Source: Chthonomonas sp. UBA6659
GTDB taxonomy: Bacteria; Armatimonadota; Fimbriimonadia; Fimbriimonadales; Fimbriimonadaceae
DNA: 64,000 nucleotides
Reading direction: 5' to 3'
NCBI GenBank assembly: GCA_002455425.1
Contig: DKKT01000091.1
Coordinates: 6,343 to 70,342, forward strand
This document shows positions 41,400-50,180 of this stretch, piece by piece (position 1 is the first letter of the stretch; each line of letters opens with the position of its first letter). Under the pieces are notes generated by a model, which worked only from the letters and a program-made list of their open reading frames with translations, was not told the origin of the DNA and searched no databases. Made by a program: the position numbers and the translations under genes.

Positions 41400-42249
41400 G
41401 GTATCCCCGGGCTCGGACGAAGGCGAGCCCATAGACAAGGAGCGCAAGCCAAGGTGCGACCAACCACCGATAGAGTGGGCCACGGTGCTTGCCAAAGAAT
41501 CGGAGGAGGCTCCGGTGCGATTCCCAGATCATCGCGGGCCGCACTTGCTTGGTGCCCTCCCCCCCGTGATGGAGGATTCGGACCTTCGGCGAGTACCAGA
41601 TCTCCCATCCGGCGTCTGCGAGGCGGTACAGAAGATCGACCTCGTTGAAGAAGATCGGGAATCGCTCGTCGAACGGTCGGCCCGGGTCGCCGAGCTCTCC
41701 GAGGGCGGTCCGGCGGAAGAGCAGGAACGTCCCCATCGGCTGGGGGGCGGATTGCTCGGTCTCATAGTCGAAACCGGTGAGGCGGTAAGCGTCCCAGATC
41801 GAGCCTGGATGGCGGCGGCCGAGCCCAGTGAGGTCGCCGAGAATCCCGAGCAACGTCGGGAAGCCACGCACGGAGGACTGGGTCTTTCCGTCGGTGCCGA
41901 TTTGGCGTGCCCCGAGGGCGGCGCAACGGGGATGGCCGGCCATGAAGCCGATTGCGGCATCGAAGGTGTCGTCGAAGGCTTCGGTGTCCGGGTTGAGGGT
42001 GAGGAGCAAGTCACCCTGAGCGCGGGCGAAGGCGGCGTTGTTGCCTCCAGCGTAACCGAGGTTTCGTGGTTCTTCGAGCAACACCGCTTCGGGGTGCTCC
42101 CGCTGGATCCGTTCGACGCTGCCGTCGGCGGAGGCATTGTCGACGACGATCACCTCGTACGGAGTCGACGGCGGGTGGCGGCGAATCGAGGCGAGGCAGG
42201 CGCACAGGAGATCGGCGGTGTTCCAGTTGACGATCAGCACGCTCAGCAT
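41380..42249 (-). CDS. Family 2 glycosyltransferase (second of two)
   Basis: A paralogous GT2 enzyme of 289 residues. Motifs run in the same order: MLSVLIVNWNTADLLCACL, VIVVDNASADGSVERI, LLLTLNPDTEAFDDT, MGTFLLFRRTALGE and FPIFFNEVDLLYRLAD. The start at 42249 matches the conserved first strand; the longer open frame upstream lacks similarity. It is the first gene of a three-gene minus-strand operon (GT2, GT2, O-antigen-ligase-like protein) for a cell-surface glycan. Confidence 0.9.
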   Translation of the reverse strand: MLSVLIVNWNTADLLCACLASIRRHPPSTPYEVIVVDNASADGSVERIQREHPEAVLLEEPRNLGYAGGNNAAFARAQGDLLLTLNPDTEAFDDTFDAAIGFMAGHPRCAALGARQIGTDGKTQSSVRGFPTLLGILGDLTGLGRRHPGSIWDAYRLTGFDYETEQSAPQPMGTFLLFRRTALGELGDPGRPFDERFPIFFNEVDLLYRLADAGWEIWYSPKVRILHHGGEGTKQVRPAMIWESHRSLLRFFGKHRGPLYRWLVAPWLALLVYGLAFVRARGYHGGFRP

Positions 42250-42582
42250 CGAAACTCGGAGGGTACCCGCGCCGGCCCGATCTGACCGAGTTACACCGAT
42301 CACGACCTGGTCGCGAGCAAGCTCGCGCTCTCCAAACCGCGACCCCACCCGATTCGCAGAGGCTCACCGACCTCCCCGATGCCGGGCACATACCATCCCG
42401 GAATCAGGGAGGTATCTCGCTTCAAACACTTACAGATAAAAGCCTTCGGGGAGATCCTCCCCTGATTCGGCGATGAGTCGTGCGCCGCATCGGGGGAGGT
42501 GGACCGCTCCCGCGGGACGGAGGGGCCCCACAGAGGAACCAGGGAGGTATCTCACGCGGTCGGGGTGGGTGATCCGACTTGC
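42250..42582. other. Intergenic region upstream of the glycosyltransferase operon
   Basis: About 333 bases with no convincing gene. It must hold the promoter of the glycosyltransferase operon and the end of the FAD-oxidoreductase transcript. The notable content is a 21-base direct repeat (see separate entry). Open frames here are extensions of antisense noise. Confidence 0.6.
42400..42555. repeat. Pair of 21-base direct repeats
   Basis: GGAATCAGGGAGGTATCTCG begins copy 1 at 42400-42420, and GGAACCAGGGAGGTATCTCA begins copy 2 at 42535-42555. They match at 19 of 21 positions and start 135 bases apart. The core CAGGGAGGTATCTC is identical. Confidence 0.7.
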
Positions 42583-43902
42583 TCAAGGTTCGGGTGGGAG
42601 ACTGAGATCGAGGTGTGCCGCCAGATCTCCATAGGGCAATGCCGCAGCGGGTTGACCAGTGCGAGCACAGAGGGCAGCCGCGGCCCCCGCCGCTTCGCCC
42701 ATGGAACGGCATACCGGTTGGATACGCACCGCGCTTTGGGCGACGAAGTCCGCGCTGAGGCAGCGCCCCGCAACCCAGAGGTTGTCGAAGCCGCGGACGA
42801 CGAGCGACCGGTAGGGGATGTCGTGCCACTCACCGGGGGCGTAGGGCCGAAAGTCCACGCCGGTCTTGAGGTGGATGTCGACCGGATATCGGTTCCGGGC
42901 GATCACGTCGTCGAACTTCGCTCCGCCCGCATGGTCTTCGGCGGTGAGAACGTACTCGCCCACGACGCGACGGCTCTCGCGAATACCGATGAGGGGGGCG
43001 ATGCCGCTGACGTAGCCCTCTTCGCAACCGGGGAACCAGCCTCGCACGAATGCGCCGACTCTCGCGATCTTGGCCCGTCCGACGCGGTAGGCCTCGCTCA
43101 GTTCGAACGGATCGAGCGGATCGAGCCCCGCAATGCGCGGGCAGTTGAAGGCGAGTTCGCCAGGTCGTCCGTTCATGGTGAACACCTGGAAGTAGCCGAG
43201 GTCGTCAGGCTCGAGGACGCCGCGAGCGATCGCGTCCCCGATCGCCGGACCGAGGGGACCGTCCTGAGCTTCCATGTACCCCGCCTCCAGATGCCCGTTC
43301 TGATTGAATCGGAAGAGCCAGGGCCAGGTCGCGGCAAGAGTCTCGAGATCGAGCCCGCCCATCATGAAGCGGAGCGTCATCGGCTGATGGACGCCGTCCT
43401 CGTTGCCGCCCATCAGGTCTGCTCCGGCGAGGCGGCAGAGTTCGGCATCGCCGGTCGCGTCGACGAAGCACTCGGCCTCGATGTCGAGACGTCCGCCACG
43501 GGTCATGACCCCGATCGAACCCACGCGGCGGTCCACGACGTCGGCTGCGATGAGGACGGCGTCGAACAGCGCTTGACTCCCTGCAGCACGAAGGGCCTCG
43601 TCGAGGACCCCGGGCAAGGCGACGGGATCGTACCACACGTCCCCGTGAGGGACGCCCTCGGCCGGCGGCTGAAGCGCGGCTTGGGCGGCGACGATCTCGA
43701 GATTGACTCCGCGGTTGAGCTTGAAGTCCGTCAGGTAGTTGGGCATCATCGGTGTCACCCAGCCGTTGCTCTGGGTGCCGCCGAGAGACCCGTAGCGCTC
43801 GACGATCAGGGTGCGCGCACCGAGTCGAGCCGCGGCGATGCCGGCGGCGACGCCGGCCGTCCCTCCACCTCCGACGACGACGTCGTACCGAAGATCACGC
43901 AT
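42583..43902 (-). CDS. FAD-dependent oxidoreductase
   Basis: A 439-residue flavoprotein of the FAD_oxidored (PF12831-like) family. The dinucleotide fold is at the very start: YDVVVGGGGTAGVAAGIAAA, then VERYGSLGG. The second FAD contact, ECFVDATGDAELCRLAG, is mid-protein, and the C-terminal flavin segment reads FDNLWVAGRCLSADFVAQSA followed by RSMGEAAGAAAALC. Family members often occur with carbohydrate catabolism in environmental bacteria; the substrate is unknown. No signal peptide. The start lies 6 bases after a TAGACT and lacks a Shine-Dalgarno. Confidence 0.87.
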   Translation of the reverse strand: MRDLRYDVVVGGGGTAGVAAGIAAARLGARTLIVERYGSLGGTQSNGWVTPMMPNYLTDFKLNRGVNLEIVAAQAALQPPAEGVPHGDVWYDPVALPGVLDEALRAAGSQALFDAVLIAADVVDRRVGSIGVMTRGGRLDIEAECFVDATGDAELCRLAGADLMGGNEDGVHQPMTLRFMMGGLDLETLAATWPWLFRFNQNGHLEAGYMEAQDGPLGPAIGDAIARGVLEPDDLGYFQVFTMNGRPGELAFNCPRIAGLDPLDPFELSEAYRVGRAKIARVGAFVRGWFPGCEEGYVSGIAPLIGIRESRRVVGEYVLTAEDHAGGAKFDDVIARNRYPVDIHLKTGVDFRPYAPGEWHDIPYRSLVVRGFDNLWVAGRCLSADFVAQSAVRIQPVCRSMGEAAGAAAALCARTGQPAAALPYGDLAAHLDLSLPPEP

Positions 43903-43908
43903 CGCTGA

Positions 43909-43914
43909 AGTCTA
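43909..43914 (-). promoter_or_regulatory. Candidate -10 element for leaderless FAD oxidoreductase gene
   Basis: On the minus strand TAGACT ends 6 bases before the ATG at 43902, with no Shine-Dalgarno. Confidence 0.4.
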
Positions 43915-43934
43915 TCTGAGGTAACACGCGACGC

Positions 43935-44402
43935 ATGGACACAGCGCGCGAGGCCGTGGCCGATCTGTTTCGGCAGATTCTGTCGGGGGAGGACATCCCT
44001 GCGCCGAAGGCGCTCCTGGCGCGCCTGAAGCCGGAGGCTTCGGCGGAGCGGCTGCCGGACGTGCCTTACTCTCTCTTGGGGAACCTATACCATGCAGTGT
44101 TTTGGCACCGCGTGTGGCTGGGGCGATTGACGGGTGGCAAGCGTCCCGCCTGGAAGGACGACTGGAAAGAGCCGGGGCCGGAAGCACTCGATGCCCTGCG
44201 CGACGAATTCCTCGACGGCTTGAACCGGGCGCTTGCGATGGTCGAGGCGGAGCCGTTCGAGCATCGGATGGAGAGCGACGCCCGCGCACTGCACCTCCTG
44301 ATGTCCCTCGCGATCCACGACGCCTATCACTTGGGGCAGATCAAACTCATCAAGAGGATGATGGCGACTCGGGACCGCCAGATCGGTAATCTGCGGACAT
44401 GA
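43935..44402 (+). CDS. DinB-like four-helix-bundle protein
   Basis: A cytoplasmic protein of 155 residues with the DinB/YfiT bundle. Likely metal-binding histidines lie in GNLYHAVFWHRVWLG and in the last helix AIHDAYHLGQIKLIKRMM. This superfamily includes metal-dependent thiol transferases and damage-induced proteins of unknown role; the activity here is unknown. It is divergent from the FAD oxidoreductase and its stop overlaps the next gene's ATG by 4 bases. A second DinB-like protein is encoded at 49622. Confidence 0.78.
   Translation: MDTAREAVADLFRQILSGEDIPAPKALLARLKPEASAERLPDVPYSLLGNLYHAVFWHRVWLGRLTGGKRPAWKDDWKEPGPEALDALRDEFLDGLNRALAMVEAEPFEHRMESDARALHLLMSLAIHDAYHLGQIKLIKRMMATRDRQIGNLRT
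44387..44392 (+). promoter_or_regulatory. Candidate -10 element for leaderless GH172-type gene
   Basis: TAATCT ends 6 bases before the ATG at 44399, inside the end of the DinB-like gene. No Shine-Dalgarno. Confidence 0.4.
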
Positions 44403-46435
44403 ACGTCGGTCTTCTTGTCGTCTGCGCGGCGTTGCTGGGCCCCGTGAATTCGTCCCAGCCCGTGGTCAGCGTTCGGACTCTCCTGCGCGAGATGATCAGG
44501 CTCGATCACCTCACGCAGCGCCCGAATCCGGTGTATTCCGCGGCTCAGGCAAGCAGCTACGACCGCGCATCGGTCGACCCGAACACGAACTGGTTCGCGA
44601 ATGCCGATTACGGCCAGTATATTCGGGACGAGAGTCGGGACGGACGGGTCGAGCACGTGATGGCGGACCTCATCGGACCGGGGGCCGTGATGCGGTTCTG
44701 GAGCGCGAACCCGAACGGTGTCGTGCGTTTCTACTTCGACGGCGAATCGACACCCAGGATCGAGGCCAAGCTAGAAGGGTTGCTGACCGGCAATGTTGCG
44801 CCGTGGGGCGATCCGTATGCCTATGTATCGGCTCGCGGCGCAAACCTGTACTTTCCTTTTCCGTACGCGCGTTCGTTGAAGATTACGGTCGACGACACGG
44901 GACGCAACGCGAAGGGGCTGTACTACCAGATCGGGTATCGGACCTACGCGCCTGGCACTGCCGTCGAGACGTACGACCCGGCCCGCGAGCCGGAGCTGAA
45001 GGAGCCGATGGCGTTCGTGGCAAGGTCTCTCCTCGCCTCCAGTGTCGTGACGGGGAAGGCGGACTCGGTTCTGACTCGCAAGCCGTCCGAGCGCAAGGTC
45101 ACGGTTCGACCGGGTGGGCAAGCCGTCCTCTTCGAGAGCCGTGAAGGGCGTTCGGGCCGGGCGATCGACCAGTTCCGTGTCCGTGTGGCCGGACTCCTGA
45201 GTCCGGCCAAGGACGCCGCACTCCCGTGGCGCGATCCCCGTCGGAACCATGCGGTGCTCCGCAGCGTGCGGCTGCTTGCCGACTTCGATGGGATTCGATG
45301 CGTGGACGTTCCGTTCGGCGACTTTTTCGGTTCTGCACCCGGTCTCAATCCATACAAGTCTTTCCCGTTTGAAGTGACACAAAACGGCGAGTTCATCTGC
45401 CGACTGCCGATGCGCTGGAAGCGATCGGCGAAGATCTGGGTACGCAACGACGGGGGCGTTCCGTTCGTGGCGACCGCCTCGGCGCGGGCCGCAAACTGGC
45501 CGTGGACGGACGAGGCATATCACTTCAAGGCCCAGTGGTCGGTTGATCGCGGATCGACCCGTCCGATGCGCGACATGCGGATGCTCGAGGCTCGGGGCGA
45601 GGGGATGTTCGTCGGCTCGAACCTGCAGGTGACCAATCCGACCGAAGCCTGGTGGGGCGAAGGCGACGAGAAGATCTACGTCGATGGCGAGGCGTTCCCG
45701 AGCACGTTCGGGACGGGGACCGAGGATTACTACGGCTACGCCTGGTGTTCGAACGAGCCGTTCGTGCGACCCTACCATGCCCAACCCCGGTGCGATGGTC
45801 CCGGGAATCGGGGCCAGACGTCGATCGCGAGATTCCATGTTGCAGACCCGATCCCGTTCGAGACTCTGTTCAAGTTCGATATGGAAATGTGGCACTGGGC
45901 GGAGGTCGAGGCCACGTTTGCACGGACGGTCTATTGGTACGCCAAGCCGGGCGGTCCCGCCCCGAAGAGCCCGGATGGGAAGCTGCTGATGCCGATCGAG
46001 ATCAAAGGCCCGGAGGGTGTGAAGGGCGCGATCGAAGGCGAGACGATGCGGATCGTCTCGATCTCGGGAGGTGTCACGGAGAAGCAGGGCGGCTTCGCCG
46101 GGCTGTCGCTGGGGCGGCAGCTTTGGTGGCGGGATGCCAAGGCCGGGGACCGGCTGGTTCTGCAGTTCGAGTGCCCGAAGGCGGGGCGGTACGTGATCGT
46201 CGGCAACTTCTGCCATGCCCGAGACTATGGGATCCATCGGATCACGATTGAAAGGCAGACCGTCGAGCCGATCGACTTCTTCGGGGAACTGACCTGGAAG
46301 AAGCTCTCGCTCGGCACTTTTACGCTGCCGAAGGGACCCGTGACGATGCAGGTCGAGGTTGTCGGAACCCACCCGGGTGCGGAGCCGAGGCAGATGTTCG
46401 GGCTGGATTACCTCTTGCTTGAGCCAGTGAAGTAG
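44399..46435 (+). CDS. DUF2961 / GH172-type secreted glycoside hydrolase
   Basis: An exported protein of 678 residues with a signal peptide (MNVGLLVVCAALLGPVNSS). The DUF2961 core, now glycoside hydrolase family GH172, is seen in the segments DLIGPGAVMRFWSANPNG, VRFYFDGESTPRIEA, CRLPMRWKRSAKIWVRN and ending FGTGTEDYYGYAWCSNEP, where family members hold catalytic acids. Known GH172 enzymes act on alpha-fructofuranosides and D-arabinofuranosides and form hexamers. The remaining C-terminal ~180 residues (GRYVIVGNFCHARDYGIH, FTLPKGPVTMQVEV) form a beta-sandwich carbohydrate-binding-like domain. The substrate is not predictable here. Confidence 0.87.
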   Translation: MNVGLLVVCAALLGPVNSSQPVVSVRTLLREMIRLDHLTQRPNPVYSAAQASSYDRASVDPNTNWFANADYGQYIRDESRDGRVEHVMADLIGPGAVMRFWSANPNGVVRFYFDGESTPRIEAKLEGLLTGNVAPWGDPYAYVSARGANLYFPFPYARSLKITVDDTGRNAKGLYYQIGYRTYAPGTAVETYDPAREPELKEPMAFVARSLLASSVVTGKADSVLTRKPSERKVTVRPGGQAVLFESREGRSGRAIDQFRVRVAGLLSPAKDAALPWRDPRRNHAVLRSVRLLADFDGIRCVDVPFGDFFGSAPGLNPYKSFPFEVTQNGEFICRLPMRWKRSAKIWVRNDGGVPFVATASARAANWPWTDEAYHFKAQWSVDRGSTRPMRDMRMLEARGEGMFVGSNLQVTNPTEAWWGEGDEKIYVDGEAFPSTFGTGTEDYYGYAWCSNEPFVRPYHAQPRCDGPGNRGQTSIARFHVADPIPFETLFKFDMEMWHWAEVEATFARTVYWYAKPGGPAPKSPDGKLLMPIEIKGPEGVKGAIEGETMRIVSISGGVTEKQGGFAGLSLGRQLWWRDAKAGDRLVLQFECPKAGRYVIVGNFCHARDYGIHRITIERQTVEPIDFFGELTWKKLSLGTFTLPKGPVTMQVEVVGTHPGAEPRQMFGLDYLLLEPVK

Positions 46436-46438
46436 GAT
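46433..46438 (+). promoter_or_regulatory. Candidate -10 element for leaderless S10 peptidase gene
   Basis: TAGGAT ends 7 bases before the ATG at 46446 and overlaps the upstream stop codon. No Shine-Dalgarno. Confidence 0.35.
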
Positions 46439-46445
46439 CACACGG

Positions 46446-47894
46446 ATGGAAGAGAACGCCAAGGTTACGAATCAGGAAGAGAAGTCGGCGCCAAAGTTGG
46501 TCGAAGAGGAGCCGGTCGTCACCTACCACGAAATGAAGGTCGGGCGGAAGACCCTCAAGTACACCGCGACGACCGGGATCCTCCCGATCAAGAACCACGA
46601 GACGGGGGAGATCGAGGCCACCGTGTTCTTCATCGCCTACCGCAAGGAGGGCGAAGAGGGGCGGCCGCTGATGTTCTCGTTCAACGGCGGTCCGGGGTCC
46701 TCGTCGGTTTGGCTCCACCTCGGGGCGGTCGGCCCAAAGCGGGTGAAGATGCTTGACGACGGAGGCATGCCCGCACCGCCCTATGAGCTCATCGACAACC
46801 CGCTGACGTGGCTCGAGGAGACCGATCTCGTGTTCATCGACCCGGTCGGGACCGGCTACAGTCGACCTGCGACCAAGGAACTCGGCGAGAAGTTCTGGGG
46901 CCTCAAGGGAGACATCGAGTCGGTCGGCGAGTTCATTCGACTGTTCCTGACGCGCTACGAGCGTTGGAATTCGCCGCTCTACCTGGTCGGCGAAAGCTAC
47001 GGCACGACTCGAGCGGCGGGGCTCGCCGGCCACCTGATCGACCGGGGCATCGCGTTCAACGGGATCGTCTTGGTCTCAACGATTCTTCAGTTTCAGACGG
47101 CGCGTTTTTCACGCGGCAACGACCTGCCGTACCCTCTCTTTTTGCCGACGTATGCGGCGACGGCCATCTACCACGGTAAGGCGTCCAAGCCGGCCAAGAA
47201 GTCGCTTCGCGAGACGCTCAAGGAGGTCGAGGCCTTCGCCATGGGTGAGTACTGGACGGCGCTGGCGCAAGGTGACGCGCTTTCTGCGGCAGACCGGAAG
47301 AAGGTGACTCAGAAGCTGGCCCGATATTCCGGGCTCTCGGAGGAGTACGTCGATCAGGCGGACCTGAGAATTGAGATTCAGAAGTTCTGCAAGGAGCTTC
47401 TGCGCAAGGAAAAGCGAACCGTGGGGCGACTCGACAGCCGGTTCAAGGGGATGGATGCCAAACATACGAACCACCACCCCGACTTCGATCCGAGCATGAG
47501 CATGATTCGGCCCCCGTACACGGCGGCGCTGAACGACTACGTTCGCCGCTCGTTGGGCTACAAGACGGACCTGCCGTACATGATCATGGGCGGGATGTTC
47601 GAGAAGTGGGACTGGGGTTCGGCTGGAGACGGACACCCCGACACGGGCGAGGCGCTGCGAGCGGCGTTCGCTAAGAATCCGCATATGCGGGTTTTCGTGG
47701 CTTCCGGCTACTACGATTTGGCGACCCCGTATTTCGCGACGGAGTACACCCTCTGGCACCTCGGGCTGGATCCGGAGGTTCGGGACCAGGTCGAGATTCA
47801 CGAATACGAAGCGGGGCACATGATGTACATCCACGTCGGCTGTCTGGCAAAGCTGAAGAAGGACGTCGCCGGATTCCTCACGATCGCTCGGTAG
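46446..47894 (+). CDS. Serine carboxypeptidase-like (S10) peptidase
   Basis: A 482-residue alpha/beta-hydrolase of peptidase family S10. The oxyanion region is FSFNGGPGSSSVWLHLGAVGP, followed by DNPLTWLEETDLVFIDPVGTGYS, the nucleophile elbow LVGESYGTTRA, the acid in VASGYYDLATPYF and the histidine in YEAGHMMYIH. Bacterial S10 members cleave C-terminal residues or small peptides. I see no N-terminal signal peptide (it begins MEENAKVTNQEEKSA), so it appears cytoplasmic, unlike most secreted S10 enzymes. It may be cotranscribed with the GH172-type gene, 10 bases upstream. Confidence 0.9.
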   Translation: MEENAKVTNQEEKSAPKLVEEEPVVTYHEMKVGRKTLKYTATTGILPIKNHETGEIEATVFFIAYRKEGEEGRPLMFSFNGGPGSSSVWLHLGAVGPKRVKMLDDGGMPAPPYELIDNPLTWLEETDLVFIDPVGTGYSRPATKELGEKFWGLKGDIESVGEFIRLFLTRYERWNSPLYLVGESYGTTRAAGLAGHLIDRGIAFNGIVLVSTILQFQTARFSRGNDLPYPLFLPTYAATAIYHGKASKPAKKSLRETLKEVEAFAMGEYWTALAQGDALSAADRKKVTQKLARYSGLSEEYVDQADLRIEIQKFCKELLRKEKRTVGRLDSRFKGMDAKHTNHHPDFDPSMSMIRPPYTAALNDYVRRSLGYKTDLPYMIMGGMFEKWDWGSAGDGHPDTGEALRAAFAKNPHMRVFVASGYYDLATPYFATEYTLWHLGLDPEVRDQVEIHEYEAGHMMYIHVGCLAKLKKDVAGFLTIAR

Positions 47895-48035
47895 CGAGCC
47901 GATTCTCGGTGGCCAAGCCGCCAAGAGACAAGCCGATCAGAAGCCGCTTGCGCGGCGGCAAGTTGGCCTTGCTTCGTTGGAGACGTCTCGCGACGTTGAG
48001 CGGAATTCCCGCGTACCGAAGCGGTGTCGCTGCGG

Positions 48036-48341
48036 CTAGCCAGTCCGAACCGTGATCTCGTTGAGCCCATGGGTGGCGGCGAGATCACGGATCATTTCGA
48101 CGACTCCCGGGACGTGCGCGCCGGGGAGCCAGGCGACGCGGAGAACATAGGCGACCTGCTCGGGGTCCGGCCCGTTGATCTCGCCATAGGGAGCGTCGAC
48201 GGTAATGGTGAAGCGTTCGCCGGAGCGCTCGCGAAGTCGTTGGATCAAGTCGGCGACGTCGTCGCGGAGGGTGTCGAGGTCCGTCGCGCCCGATTCACCG
48301 ATGTACAAATTGCCGAACTGGTCTGTAGGTTCCCACTTCAC
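48036..48341 (-). CDS. Small conserved-looking protein of unknown function
   Basis: A 101-residue cytoplasmic protein with a GTG start (VKWEPTDQFGNLYIGESG). It is acidic, with alternating strand and helix predictions (RFTITVDAPYGEING, EQVAYVLRVAWLP, VVEMIRDLAATHGLNEITVRTG). I recognise no family. The start is supported by TAGAAT exactly 6 bases upstream, without a Shine-Dalgarno. It is flanked by non-coding DNA on both sides (about 140 and 125 bases). Confidence 0.7.
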   Translation of the reverse strand: MKWEPTDQFGNLYIGESGATDLDTLRDDVADLIQRLRERSGERFTITVDAPYGEINGPDPEQVAYVLRVAWLPGAHVPGVVEMIRDLAATHGLNEITVRTG

Positions 48342-48347
48342 GGCCTC

Positions 48348-48353
48348 ATTCTA
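48348..48353 (-). promoter_or_regulatory. -10 element for a leaderless GTG-start gene
   Basis: On the minus strand TAGAAT ends 6 bases before the GTG at 48341. No Shine-Dalgarno is visible. Confidence 0.55.
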
Positions 48354-48466
48354 GCCGTCGGCACGGCATGACATCCGGGTGAGGGTCGAGGTGCCGAGCG
48401 CTCCCGGTCCCGGGGACAGATCCGGTTCCCCCCGATCCACCGAGTTCTTCCCGAGGGGAGAGCAGC

Positions 48467-49543
48467 TCACGCGGCTTCGGTGCCGCCGAGCTCTTCCATC
48501 ATGCGCTTGTGGTGCTCCGCCGCCACGAGGGCGTCGAGGAGTTCTTGGATGTCGCCATCCATGAAGGTCACCGTGTTGTGGACCGACGTGTTGATCCGGT
48601 GGTCCGTGATGCGGCTCTGCGGGAAGTTGTACGTGCGGATCTTCTCGCTCCGGTCGCCGCTCCCGATCTGGCCCTTCCGGAGTTCGCCGCGTTCCTTGGC
48701 CAGTCGCTCTTGCTCGGCCTGGTAGAGCTTGGCGCGGATGACGGCCATCGCTTTGAGCCGGTTCTGCTGTTGGCTCCGTTCGTCCTGGCATGTCGCGACG
48801 ATGCCGCTTGGCTTATGGATGATTCGAATCGCGGTCTCGTTCTTCTGCATGTGCTGGCCGCCGGCCGAACTCGACCGAAAGGTCGAGACCTCGAGATCGT
48901 CGGGACGGATCTCGATATCGACTTCCTCGGCTTCGGGGAGGACGGCGACCGTCACAGTCGACGTGTGGATCCGGCCGCTGCTCTCGGTGGCCGGAACGCG
49001 CTGGACCCGATGGACGCCGCTCTCATGTTTGAGCTGACTGTAAGCACCCCTGCCGTCGATCGTGAAGACGACGCGGCTTACCGAGCCGATCCCCGTCTCA
49101 TCATGCTCGACGACTTCGTATTTCCACCGCCTTCTCTCGGCGTAGCGGGCATACATGCGATAGAGTTCGCCGGCGAAGATGCCGGCTTCGTCGCCGCCGG
49201 CGGCGGGCCTGATTTCGATGATGACGGACTTGTCGTCGTTCGGGTCCTTCGGCACGAGCATGCGCTTGAGGGCTGCGTCGAGTTCGTCGAGCTTGGCGTG
49301 CTGGGCGGCGGCCTCGGCCTCGGCCATCTCCTTCATCTCGGGATCTGCTTGGAGCTCGACGGCTTCGGCGAGTGCTTGCTGGGCGGCCTTGTATTGACGA
49401 TAGGTGGCGACGAGGTCCTCGATTTCGGCTCGGGCCTTCCCGATCCGCTGGAGTTCGCCTGGTTGGCTCGCCGTCGCGGGGTCCTGGAGTTGGGCCTCGA
49501 GCTGTTCGTATCGGGCTTCGATCTCTTGCAGCCTTTCCAGCAT
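48467..49543 (-). CDS. prfA: Peptide chain release factor 1
   Basis: Recognises UAA and UAG stop codons and triggers peptide release on the ribosome. It has 358 residues, standard for RF1. The tripeptide anticodon is PAT at residues 184-186 (RF1 type P-x-T, in QRVPATESSGRIHTS), and the hydrolysis motif GGQ is at 228-230, in SSSAGGQHMQKNE. N-terminal coiled coil (residues 1-95). The start at 49543 fits the RF1 N-terminus; the open frame extends to 49588. A TATCCT lies 7 bases before the start, with no Shine-Dalgarno. prmC, often next to prfA, is not adjacent. Confidence 0.96.
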   Translation of the reverse strand: MLERLQEIEARYEQLEAQLQDPATASQPGELQRIGKARAEIEDLVATYRQYKAAQQALAEAVELQADPEMKEMAEAEAAAQHAKLDELDAALKRMLVPKDPNDDKSVIIEIRPAAGGDEAGIFAGELYRMYARYAERRRWKYEVVEHDETGIGSVSRVVFTIDGRGAYSQLKHESGVHRVQRVPATESSGRIHTSTVTVAVLPEAEEVDIEIRPDDLEVSTFRSSSAGGQHMQKNETAIRIIHKPSGIVATCQDERSQQQNRLKAMAVIRAKLYQAEQERLAKERGELRKGQIGSGDRSEKIRTYNFPQSRITDHRINTSVHNTVTFMDGDIQELLDALVAAEHHKRMMEELGGTEAA

Positions 49544-49621
49544 CGATGAGAGGATACCGGGACTCTGCGCGAAGGAGCCGGCCGGCACGTGTATCCTGCA
49601 GTCTCTCAGGAGAAGAAAACC

Positions 49622-50110
49622 ATGTCAGACACGATCACTCGAATCGACGCTGCGGCCGAACTGGCCGGTTGGACCCGCCGGATGACCGGCATGTATTGCA
49701 AGGATCTCGCTGCGATTCCGGAGGATGCGTATACCAAGTGCCCAGGCGGCGTGTGCCGAACCCCGCAAGACTTCACGGCCGAGGTTGCAGGGTTCTGCTT
49801 CATGGTCGCGGATTTGCTCAACGGCAAGGAGCACCCGATGCCGGACGAGGCCCGACGCGAAGCGTGGAAGGCGTCGCTCGACACGCGCGAAAAGGGCCTG
49901 AAGGCGGTTCAGGACGGGGGCGAAGCTCTGGCGTCGGCGCTCACGACGGCGGGAGATCGGCTCGGAGCCACGGTTCAGGCTCCCTGGGGCGAGTCGCTGT
50001 CTTTGTTCCAGCTCAGCCAGGTCGCAGCGAACCACATCTTGTACCACGACGGCCAGTTGAACTACCTCCAAGCGCTCAAGGGCGACGGTGAGATGCACTG
50101 GTTCGATTGA
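49622..50110 (+). CDS. DinB-superfamily protein
   Basis: A cytoplasmic protein of 162 residues. The N-terminal helix begins MSDTITRIDAAAELAGWTRR, and the DinB metal-binding histidines are seen as QLSQVAANHILYHDGQLNYLQ, with H143-like and H148-like positions near the end. It has two cysteines in YTKCPGGVCRTP. The role is unknown; the superfamily includes thiol-dependent transferases. A good AGGAGA lies 8 bases before the ATG. It is divergent from prfA and convergent with the STN-domain gene, separated by a bidirectional terminator. Confidence 0.8.
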   Translation: MSDTITRIDAAAELAGWTRRMTGMYCKDLAAIPEDAYTKCPGGVCRTPQDFTAEVAGFCFMVADLLNGKEHPMPDEARREAWKASLDTREKGLKAVQDGGEALASALTTAGDRLGATVQAPWGESLSLFQLSQVAANHILYHDGQLNYLQALKGDGEMHWFD

Positions 50111-50134
50111 GGTCCGGCGCATCGTTGACAACAA

Positions 50135-50158
50135 GGTCCGGGGCATTCGCCCCGGACC
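50135..50158. terminator. Bidirectional terminator between convergent genes
   Basis: GGTCCGGGGC (50135-50144) pairs perfectly with GCCCCGGACC (50149-50158) around ATTC, followed on the plus strand by CTTCTTCT. Confidence 0.75.
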
Positions 50159-50180
50159 CTTCTTCTGTGCTTCGGACGGC

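Noticed and set aside
47895..48035. Gap after the S10 peptidase covered by a minus-strand ORF (47798-48088)
   Set aside because: That ORF lacks a ribosome binding site or -10, is Ser/Arg-rich and overlaps both neighbours; the gap looks non-coding.
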